Shown here one piece after another: positions 1 through 5,625 of a stretch of 6,204 bases of DNA. The notes under the pieces are model-generated. The model saw only the letters and a program-made list of their open reading frames with translations. It searched no databases and was not told where the DNA came from. The stretch is from Lentimicrobiaceae bacterium (GTDB lineage Bacteria > Bacteroidota > Bacteroidia > Bacteroidales > JAGONC01), in NCBI GenBank assembly GCA_030621075.1, contig JAUXII010000064.1, positions 1 to 6,204 of the forward strand, written 5' to 3'. Both the position numbers and the translations under genes were made by a program. Each line of letters begins with the position of its first letter. Within the stretch, counting starts at the first letter, position 1.

Positions 1-879
1 CCGGTATCCTCCGGTCTAATATTTGCTGGTGGGCAGGGCCCATTTGGAGTTATTCGGTCGACGGATTATGGAGAAACCTGGGATACCGTATTTGCTTTAT
101 TTGACAATGAAGGCACAAACGATTTTGCAGTAACCTCTGATGGTACAGTTTATGCCGGCACAACTGACTACGTAGAGTACGGAGGTGGCGTTTATCAGTC
201 ATCGGACAGCGGTGATACATGGAAGTTAAACGGATTACATAATCATTATATAAAAGCTCTTGCTATTAATTCATTTGGCACCCTATATGCCGGATCAACC
301 GGATATATTTTGGGCATTTTTGAAAAAAGCCAAACAGGGCATAATTGGACGTTACTACAAGGTAATGTTGCGGTGGCTGCAATTATTATAACCCAAAATA
401 ATGAAATTTACATCGGGTGTCACTATGATGGAGGAGTACCTGGTGGGTGTTTATTTTCTTCGGATTACGGACAGTCCTGGACACTTCTAAATTCAGGGTT
501 ACTTTCAAATGATATTGACCATCTTTGCTTGTCTCCTGATCAATACTTATATGCCATTGGAGATAATACCTTGTATAGAAGTATTAACCCTACAGTCTCG
601 GTAATTAGTAGTAAAACAGATAATACAAAAGTGGATCTGTTTCCCAATCCATTTGTTGAATCTCTCTATTTTAAGATTAATTCATCTGTTAAATCTAATA
701 ATTGCTCTCTGGTTGTTTTCGACATAAAAGGTGCACTTTTAAAAAAGATGGAATTCACAGATCCCGGGAATGCTCAAATATTAACTATTGATGGCAGTGA
801 TTGGATCCCGGGGATTTATTTCTTTCGTGTTATTATTGGTGATTATAGGCATAGTAGTAAAATTATTAAGATTGATTGA
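1..879 (+). CDS. Secreted Asp-box beta-propeller protein with T9SS type A sorting domain (5'-truncated)
   Basis: The reading frame is open from base 1 to the TGA at 877-879, so these are the last 292 residues of a longer protein whose start lies left of the window. Asp-box (BNR-type) motifs S-x-D-x-G-x-[TS]-W occur at visible residues 20-27 (STDYGETW), 67-74 (SSDSGDTW) and 153-160 (SSDYGQSW). A degenerate copy sits at 109-116 (KSQTGHNW). The tryptophans are 42-47 residues apart, as expected for successive propeller blades, and most blades carry a [YFI]-x-G turn before the motif. Residues about 211-292 form a T9SS type A C-terminal sorting domain: VDLFPNPF, then a beta-rich segment with VVFDIKG and a GIYFFRV strand, ending in KIIKID. 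By family knowledge the protein crosses the outer membrane by type IX secretion and is released or anchored at the surface. Its ligand or substrate is unknown; an Asp-box propeller does not by itself show sialidase activity. An internal TTG at 310 is not the real start. Confidence 0.9.
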   Translation, partial: PVSSGLIFAGGQGPFGVIRSTDYGETWDTVFALFDNEGTNDFAVTSDGTVYAGTTDYVEYGGGVYQSSDSGDTWKLNGLHNHYIKALAINSFGTLYAGSTGYILGIFEKSQTGHNWTLLQGNVAVAAIIITQNNEIYIGCHYDGGVPGGCLFSSDYGQSWTLLNSGLLSNDIDHLCLSPDQYLYAIGDNTLYRSINPTVSVISSKTDNTKVDLFPNPFVESLYFKINSSVKSNNCSLVVFDIKGALLKKMEFTDPGNAQILTIDGSDWIPGIYFFRVIIGDYRHSSKIIKID

Positions 880-880
880 A

Positions 881-903
881 CTGTCAGGTGTAACACCTGA
901 CAG
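881..903 (+). terminator. Perfect 10-bp hairpin just after the secreted-protein stop codon
   Basis: Arms CTGTCAGGTG (881-890) and CACCTGACAG (894-903) are exact reverse complements around a TAA loop, starting 2 bases after the TGA stop. The position suggests a transcript 3' end or RNA-stabilising hairpin. No T-tract follows on either strand, so it is not a textbook intrinsic terminator. From memory, CTGTCAGG/CCTGACAG hairpins recur between genes in Bacteroidota genomes; I could not check this. Confidence 0.5.
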
Positions 904-947
904 GCACGAAAGAAGAAGTTCACACTGATCCGATAGAGGGCGGACAA

Positions 948-1041
948 GTTTTCACAGATCTACACAGATTTATCAAAATACTAATTACCTGTATATATGG
1001 TACTTGTGTTTTCTGTGAAAATCTGTGATATCTGTGAGAAC
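948..1041. repeat. Imperfect inverted repeat built from CTGTGA/TCACAG units
   Basis: The left arm (948-971) and right arm (1019-1041) are reverse complements over about 23 bases with one single-base indel and a few mismatches, separated by a 47-base AT-rich spacer. Each arm holds two CACAG/CTGTG cores about 9-10 bases apart, and a third CTGTGA (1013-1018) precedes the right arm. This could be a dispersed intergenic (REP- or MITE-like) element or a large hairpin in RNA. I recall similar CACAGAT-rich intergenic repeats in Bacteroidota, but copy number in this genome is unknown. Confidence 0.55.
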
Positions 1042-1113
1042 CTAATAAAAGGACTTTTGATACTACCTCGTATGAGATCAAATGGGATTTGATAATGAGG
1101 AATGAAAATTAGG

Positions 1114-1139
1114 AAGTTTAATCAGAAAGTTTAATCAGA
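1114..1139. repeat. 13-bp perfect tandem duplication
   Basis: AAGTTTAATCAGA occurs twice with no gap, at 1114-1126 and 1127-1139. It lies in a low-complexity A-rich tract downstream of the nuclease gene and is most simply a replication-slippage duplication. Confidence 0.85.
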
Positions 1140-1156
1140 AATAAAAAATAACCAAT

Positions 1157-1176
1157 AAAAAATGAGAAAGGTCTCA
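1157..1176 (-). terminator. Weak intrinsic terminator for the minus-strand genes
   Basis: Read on the minus strand, 11 bases after the nuclease stop codon, a 5-bp stem TGAGA/TCTCA closes a CCTT loop and is followed at once by six T's. Position and T-run fit an intrinsic terminator at the end of the minus-strand transcript. The stem is short and only moderately stable, so this is a candidate. Confidence 0.45.
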
Positions 1177-1186
1177 AACAAGGCCG

Positions 1187-4045
1187 TTACCTGTTACAGA
1201 TGCCTTTGAAAGGACACCATTTGCAATTATCCGGTTCCGGGGTCTGGGAAAAAGGAGTGTGCTTATCAAAAATTTCTGAAAGAAGATTTCCCAGAATAAC
1301 CCGGAATTCATCCAACGAATCACTATTAATTAACTTTGTATCAGGAAGTTTAACATCCATCAAGCCTGCACTGGGAGACTTAAAAGAGATAATACCCGGT
1401 TTTACCTTTGCATTGCTAAACCCGGGTTGCGACAGGAAAAGAAAAGCATAAGTCAGCACCTGAAAACTTTTATCATTCCGCGGGTCACTCTCCATGGATT
1501 CCCAATCTTTTATCTTCAAATCACCCGGTTTAACTCTCCCCGTCTTGTAATCGATAACCCGGTAAACATCGGCCTGTTTATCAATCCGGTCAGTAGTGCC
1601 TTTAATCTTAACCTCAATCTTCGAATCGCCAATATCCACCGGAAAAATAGTATCAAGGGGTTCCTCCAAATGGATAATGGTAAGCAAGTCGCCTTTCTTA
1701 CCAATCGATTCAAGAAATGAGATCTCCTTTTTCAAAAAATTGGTTATTATACGCCTGGCCACATTAACAATAAGCAGGTTTTTACCATAATGAAGGTCTC
1801 CGCCTCTATAATGCTGTCTAAATGCCTTATCCGTTATCGCAGCCACTTCGGAAATCATTTTTGTCACCATTTCCGGTGTAAGCACGTTGTCAATATACGG
1901 ATAGTACAATTCACGCATCACCTCATGAACAACTGTGCCAAGTGTAGCTGCTTCGATTGTTTCTTCAACTTCGTCAATATCTCTCAGCCTGGCAATATAC
2001 TGGAAGTAAAACTGCAAAGAACAGTTTCTGTATACATTTAATGAACTAGGGGATAATCCTTTTTCTGCTTTTTCTAATAAAAGTTCATTAATATGTTCAT
2101 CTTTTTCTATGGTGATTGTAAAATCCCTGCTTTCTTTCTGAGGAAGTAAATGAAATAGCTTTTCCGTTATTTTTATCTCCGGATTGTAAATGGGGAGCTC
2201 ATGAAGAAGCTGGGTAATAAACCGGCTCTTCTCGCCACCGCCAAGCGAATCGCTTTCAGTATTGTACAACAAAAATATCCGCTTCCCATGTTGCAACAAT
2301 CTATAAAAATGATAGGCAAAAATGGCATTCCTGTCCCGGTATGTTGGTAACTTAAAATCCCGCTTAATATCAAAAGGGATAAAACTATTTATACTTTTCC
2401 CTGAAGGAATGATATCATCATTTACCGATAAAAGAATAATATTTTCAAAACCAAGTGTTCTGGTTTCAAGCATACCCATAACCTGTAGCCCCTTCAACGG
2501 CTCTCCGTAAAAAGGAATGGACGAAGCACCAACTACTTGTTTATAAATGCTGCGCAGATTGCTTACCGTATCAATTACCGGGTACTGGACGAGTAGCGTT
2601 CTGATGCGCTTAAAAATGAGGGAAAAATGATAAAGGTATTCCAGTTCGATATCACTATTCTTATTCTCTTTGCCCTTAATCAATAATTTATCCCTTAAAG
2701 TCTCAATCAAAATTGTAATGGTTTCCAATGCTTTCCCGGGGCTATTATTCCATCTAATAAAAATAGTCTGAAGAAGCTTATTATGGTCTGCAAACTTCTT
2801 ATCAAATGCATTTTCAAGATCCTTTTCGCTTAAAAAAACATGATTACCAGCCTGAAAATCATTGATGATTCCACGAACAGTATCAGGAGTTTCAGCGATG
2901 AACATTAAATACGGATGGTTCAGTACACGGTATACATCCTTATAGTAAAAACGAAATGTTCGGGAAGAAGGTAAATGAGAAAAGCGTTCTGCATTCTCGT
3001 GAAGCGCAAAAACTGATTCGAATAATTCATACAATGGTGTGTATCGTAACGAATACCCCATGGTAACATTAAAATCCTCTATTTCAGGTGGCAGGGAATT
3101 CAAAACAGGGTTCAAAAGGGTTTCATCGGCCAAAACAACGGCCGTTTTTTCTAATTCCATACCGGAATCTTTATAAGTAGAAAGCACTTCACCCATTATT
3201 TTAGCCTGGCCAATTTTCTGAGGGACGCCAATGACCGTGATCTCTTTATCGGAATCATGGAAATTATCAGCAACCCACCGAAAATGTCCAAAGCCCGTTT
3301 TTCTGTCATACTCCCTGAAAAACTTACCGGCTTCCTGATCCGGGTTCTTAAAATAATACTCATCAATATCCCAAAAAATTTCAGCTTTCCCTGTTGAAAT
3401 CAAAAATTTAATGATCTGCTCTTCAGATGTGGTCAAGGCGTTAAACCCGGAGAATATTACTTTTTGAAAGGGAAGTTTCTTTTCAACCGCTTCGATATTT
3501 TCTGAGAGGATTCTGTATGCAAGTCCTTTGTATACTTGTTTTTTTTCAAGAAGCTTAGTTGAAAACAGCGAATAATACTGATACAATGAGTTAAAAAACT
3601 TCAGGTATTTTTTTTCAAATGGTGTCAATGGTTTTTGGTCCAGGTTCCACACAGCCATTGCTTTAACATCATTCAAGTAAGAAAATAGCTTTTTAGGATC
3701 AATAAGGTATTGATCAATCTCGTTAAAATCACTTAACAAAACCTTACCCCAGTGAATAAACTCATCGAAAGTATCAGCATTTTCTTTTTCCACATCCCGG
3801 TGTGTCTCATATAATTCGAAAAGGAGTGCAACAGGATCCAATAACTGAAAGCCTGAGTATTCAAGAATAAAATCCTCAACCCCAAAAACCGTTGGCATCC
3901 ATATCGGTTTATTGATCCGCTGCGACAGGTACTTTTTCAGAAAAAGCCCTGCTCTTCTGTTGGGAAGCACAACACAAACCTTGTCCAGCGAATCTAAGTG
4001 ATTATCAATTAAATATGAACTGATCTTATCAAGAAAAACTGACAC
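1187..4045 (-). CDS. AddB-like PD-(D/E)XK nuclease with Fe-S cysteine motif
   Basis: This 952-residue protein resembles the AddB subunit of AddAB-type double-strand-break repair nucleases, which resect DNA ends for RecA loading. The C-terminal nuclease domain shows GTVVHE (H707), KGTTDRID (D819), the D-x-K site DYK (D832, K834) and QVLTY (Q862, Y866). Cysteines C675, C941, C944 and C950 reproduce the AddB 4Fe-4S pattern, one distant Cys then C-x2-C-x5-C, that braces this domain. GMLETR (524-529) followed by ILLSVNDDIIP marks the inactive UvrD-like helicase fold. The N-terminus has LPNRRAGLFL (27-36) where a Walker A would be expected, with no GK[ST], so ATP binding by this subunit is doubtful. 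It is shorter than Bacillus AddB (about 1160). The start is GTG (4043-4045): the next in-frame codon upstream that matters is a stop 7 codons away, and the LPNRRA motif must be included. It begins 14 bp after the nucleotidyltransferase stop, so co-transcription is likely. No AddA-like helicase is in the window. Confidence 0.9.
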   Translation of the reverse strand: MSVFLDKISSYLIDNHLDSLDKVCVVLPNRRAGLFLKKYLSQRINKPIWMPTVFGVEDFILEYSGFQLLDPVALLFELYETHRDVEKENADTFDEFIHWGKVLLSDFNEIDQYLIDPKKLFSYLNDVKAMAVWNLDQKPLTPFEKKYLKFFNSLYQYYSLFSTKLLEKKQVYKGLAYRILSENIEAVEKKLPFQKVIFSGFNALTTSEEQIIKFLISTGKAEIFWDIDEYYFKNPDQEAGKFFREYDRKTGFGHFRWVADNFHDSDKEITVIGVPQKIGQAKIMGEVLSTYKDSGMELEKTAVVLADETLLNPVLNSLPPEIEDFNVTMGYSLRYTPLYELFESVFALHENAERFSHLPSSRTFRFYYKDVYRVLNHPYLMFIAETPDTVRGIINDFQAGNHVFLSEKDLENAFDKKFADHNKLLQTIFIRWNNSPGKALETITILIETLRDKLLIKGKENKNSDIELEYLYHFSLIFKRIRTLLVQYPVIDTVSNLRSIYKQVVGASSIPFYGEPLKGLQVMGMLETRTLGFENIILLSVNDDIIPSGKSINSFIPFDIKRDFKLPTYRDRNAIFAYHFYRLLQHGKRIFLLYNTESDSLGGGEKSRFITQLLHELPIYNPEIKITEKLFHLLPQKESRDFTITIEKDEHINELLLEKAEKGLSPSSLNVYRNCSLQFYFQYIARLRDIDEVEETIEAATLGTVVHEVMRELYYPYIDNVLTPEMVTKMISEVAAITDKAFRQHYRGGDLHYGKNLLIVNVARRIITNFLKKEISFLESIGKKGDLLTIIHLEEPLDTIFPVDIGDSKIEVKIKGTTDRIDKQADVYRVIDYKTGRVKPGDLKIKDWESMESDPRNDKSFQVLTYAFLFLSQPGFSNAKVKPGIISFKSPSAGLMDVKLPDTKLINSDSLDEFRVILGNLLSEIFDKHTPFSQTPEPDNCKWCPFKGICNR

Positions 4046-4059
4046 GGTTTTTGTTTTAT

Positions 4060-4809
4060 TTAAATACTATTTTTCAATATGCGCGCTGCTTCTTGCAGGT
4101 TTTCATGCTTGCCCATATCCAAAAAAAGTGTTCCGGTGTGATCGAAAGCATTAATTTTATTCCGGGCAGCCAAACAAAGATAAACATCAATAATGGAAAA
4201 ACAAACACTATCGGAAGGAAGGCAATTATTTGCCAGGGCTTTTTCAAAAAAACCGGGGCCAATTATATGAACACCACTAAAGGCCATTGGAACGGCCTGA
4301 TCAGGGGTTTTTCTGCCCTGTTTCGTTTCACCCGTTTTAACATTCTTCCAACCACAAAGGATACTATTTTCATCAAATAAAAAATACCTGTTGGTTGAGC
4401 GCTTTTGTATGGCAAGTGAAACCAGGGCATCGCTTTTTATATGAAAATTATAGAATTCGTGATAATCTATCTCCGTCAAAACGTCAACGTTATGGATCAA
4501 CAACGGAAGGTCATTACCGATGAGCTGCCTGGCATGAAATATAGCCCCGCCGGTATCCAGCAACTGATTACTTTCATCAGAAATCAGGATCTTAATCCCA
4601 AAATTATCATTTACTTTCAGAAAATCAATTACCTGGTGTGCCAGGTGATGAACATTGATGATAATCTTTGTAAATCCAAAGCGGATTAATCGTTTGATTA
4701 TGATTTCCAGCATTGGGATTCCATTAACCTCTATCAACGCCTTTGGCTTATTATCAGTTAATGGTTTTAATCTTGAGCCAATACCTGCTGCCAGGATCAT
4801 TGCTTGCAT
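4060..4809 (-). CDS. MurU-like sugar-1-phosphate nucleotidyltransferase
   Basis: This 249-residue cytoplasmic enzyme of the NTP_transferase fold transfers a nucleotide from an NTP to a sugar-1-phosphate. The nucleotide-binding loop is LAAGIGSRLKPLTDNKPKAL (residues 6-25, with G9, G11, R13, P22, K23). E79 and LLDTGGA (83-89) form the base/sugar-contacting segment, and D109 in HNVDV is the likely metal ligand. FSGVH (177-181) and D231 in FLDMGKHENL match the C-terminal sugar and second metal site. Length and the short C-terminus fit MurU (MurNAc-1-phosphate uridylyltransferase) better than two-domain GlmU or longer RmlA types. ATG at 4807-4809 is the chosen start; ATG three codons inside is less likely because family members begin a few residues before the ILAAG strand. 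It lies 23 bp after the antitoxin gene and 14 bp before the nuclease gene. Substrate specificity is inferred from the RapZ-domain neighbour; another NDP-sugar pyrophosphorylase activity remains possible. Confidence 0.85.
   Translation of the reverse strand: MQAMILAAGIGSRLKPLTDNKPKALIEVNGIPMLEIIIKRLIRFGFTKIIINVHHLAHQVIDFLKVNDNFGIKILISDESNQLLDTGGAIFHARQLIGNDLPLLIHNVDVLTEIDYHEFYNFHIKSDALVSLAIQKRSTNRYFLFDENSILCGWKNVKTGETKQGRKTPDQAVPMAFSGVHIIGPGFFEKALANNCLPSDSVCFSIIDVYLCLAARNKINAFDHTGTLFLDMGKHENLQEAARILKNSI
4175..4205 (-). promoter_or_regulatory. Candidate internal promoter for the nuclease gene
   Basis: On the minus strand TTTG (4205-4202) is followed after exactly 19 bases by TATCTTTG (4182-4175). 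This matches the Bacteroidota primary-sigma pattern TTTG at -33 and TAnnTTTG at -7. It lies inside the nucleotidyltransferase coding region, about 130 bases ahead of the nuclease GTG. A chance match in AT-rich coding DNA cannot be excluded. Confidence 0.4.
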
Positions 4810-4832
4810 ATGGTTTTAGTTGGATTTTCTTC

Positions 4833-5183
4833 TTATGCTATAGATAATTTACTGTCTTTATCGAACTCAATGGAAAATATAACTTTCGCTTTTAATGCGT
4901 CAAAGACTTTCATTATTGTTGAAAATCTTACGTCTTTTGTATTGTTTTCTATTTTTGAAATCTGGGCCTTCTGAACTCCAACCAATTTCCCAAGCTCCTC
5001 CTGAGTTAATTTCATCTCTTTGCGAGTATCTTTAATCATTTCTCCAATTAAATCCATCTTTAATTCGAATTCAAATTTATTTCGTTCCTGCGTCCCTTTT
5101 ATTCCAATGAATTCATCTGTTATTTCATCAAGAGAATAAGTTTTAAACCTTGTATTTTTCATGATCCTTGTTTTATTATTCAT
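4833..5183 (-). CDS. higA: HigA-like XRE-family antitoxin
   Basis: This 116-residue protein has a helix-turn-helix domain of the XRE/HTH_3 type over about residues 46-98, with the recognition region LTQEELGKLVGVQKAQISKI (59-78). The N-terminal part (SLDEITDEFIG, then KGTQERNKFEFELKMDLIGEMI) resembles HigA-type antitoxins paired with Gp49-like toxins. It should neutralise the upstream toxin and, through its HTH, repress the shared promoter. The ATG at 5181-5183 overlaps the toxin's end by 8 bp, which suggests translational coupling. A second in-frame ATG at 5160-5162 (residue 8, giving MKNTRF...) has AAGGA close upstream and gives an N-terminus more like relatives I remember, so the true protein may be 109 residues. 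It reads into the nucleotidyltransferase gene with a 23-bp gap. The toxin-first gene order is typical of higBA. Confidence 0.85.
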   Translation of the reverse strand: MNNKTRIMKNTRFKTYSLDEITDEFIGIKGTQERNKFEFELKMDLIGEMIKDTRKEMKLTQEELGKLVGVQKAQISKIENNTKDVRFSTIMKVFDALKAKVIFSIEFDKDSKLSIA

Positions 5184-5508
5184 TTAAAAATTCTGTCATA
5201 ATTTTGATTGCCTTTTCAATTTCCTTACTTGGAACTTTCTGGGTCTTTTTAATAAAACCGTGTGTACATATTACAAGAGTGTTTTTATTATCTCTCTTAT
5301 CCCAAAAAGCAAGCAATCTGAATTGTTGTTTTTGATATTTTGTTCTGAACTCCCAAATTTGATCACTTAACTTTTTAAATAGTTCTGGATTATTGGCCCT
5401 TTTTGTTTTCCAAAGATTGAAAAGTATCTTGTCCCTTACCTTTTTATCTAATGATTCAAGAAAGTTCTTCACTTCTTCCAGTAATACAATATCAAATCTT
5501 TCTATCAA
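5176..5508 (-). CDS. higB: HigB-like (RelE superfamily, Gp49-type) mRNA-interferase toxin
   Basis: This 110-residue protein fits the HigB/phage Gp49-like group of RelE-fold toxins, which cut mRNA, usually at the ribosome. The visible signature is ELFKKLSDQIWEFR (42-55), FRLLAFW (63-69) and TLVICTHGFIKKTQKVP (77-93), followed by a C-terminal helix. The basic residues R55, R64, K87 and K88 and H83 are candidates for RNA contact or catalysis by analogy with the family. The start is TTG (5506-5508): a stop lies 6 codons upstream and no ATG or GTG occurs between. Homologues I remember begin at about this point (M-x-x-x-F-D-I), so the frame looks intact and full length. A TATCTTTG box 23 bases upstream fits a short leader. 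It overlaps the antitoxin by 8 bp. Confidence 0.87.
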   Translation of the reverse strand: MIERFDIVLLEEVKNFLESLDKKVRDKILFNLWKTKRANNPELFKKLSDQIWEFRTKYQKQQFRLLAFWDKRDNKNTLVICTHGFIKKTQKVPSKEIEKAIKIMTEFLNE

Positions 5509-5530
5509 TTCTACTAATTTTATTTACGTA

Positions 5531-5538
5531 CAAAGATA
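5531..5538 (-). promoter_or_regulatory. Promoter -7 box for the higBA pair
   Basis: TATCTTTG on the minus strand matches the Bacteroidota -7 box TAnnTTTG. It lies 22 bases before the toxin's TTG codon, which would give a leader of about 15-20 bases. No TTG/TTTG is found at the usual -33 distance; that position holds a short inverted repeat TTTCC/GGAAA (5547-5551 and 5558-5562) that might be an operator. A TACGTA palindrome (5525-5530) covers the expected transcription start. Confidence 0.5.
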
Positions 5539-5625
5539 ATGAAATGTTTCCTTATTGGGAAATAATATTTTATTTTTTTAACCCAATTAAACCTAACTTG
5601 TTTCAATGTTCCTTCAATTCTCAAA

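Larger units (their letters stand above)
880..1186. other. Gene-free intergenic region between convergent genes, rich in small repeats
   Basis: I see no credible coding sequence in these 307 bases. The region separates the secreted-protein gene (+) from the nuclease gene (-), so it should carry 3' ends for both. It contains a perfect hairpin (881-903), a longer imperfect inverted repeat (948-1041), a small perfect hairpin with arms ATCAAAT and ATTTGAT around GGG (1077-1093), a 13-bp tandem duplication (1114-1139), two copies of AATAAAAAAT (1140-1149 and 1154-1163), and a weak minus-strand terminator (1157-1176). No promoter is needed here because both genes end in it. Confidence 0.8.

Noticed and set aside
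310..879. A separate 189-residue protein starting at TTG 310
   Set aside because: The same frame is open to base 1 and carries further Asp-box blades, so this is the interior of one longer gene.
1077..1093. Hairpin ATCAAAT-GGG-ATTTGAT as a terminator
   Set aside because: The stem is perfect but AT-rich, no T-tract follows on either strand, and it is almost 100 bases beyond the nuclease stop.
880..1186. CRISPR array or tRNA in the intergenic region
   Set aside because: Repeats are too short and irregular for CRISPR, no spacer pattern is present, and I see no cloverleaf or CCA-type 3' end.
1200..2510. Several open frames of 62-97 codons on both strands over the nuclease gene
   Set aside because: They lie inside the well-supported 952-residue nuclease frame, have no recognisable domains, and their residue make-up looks like antisense or shifted coding sequence.
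4051..4689. Open frames of 62-109 codons on both strands over the nucleotidyltransferase gene
   Set aside because: These are shadows of a gene whose own motifs are clear. None shows a family motif.
5072..5079. TAAATTTG box inside the antitoxin gene as a promoter for the nucleotidyltransferase
   Set aside because: It fits TAnnTTTG, but nothing resembling TTG/TTTG lies at the -33 distance and it is about 260 bases from the start codon.
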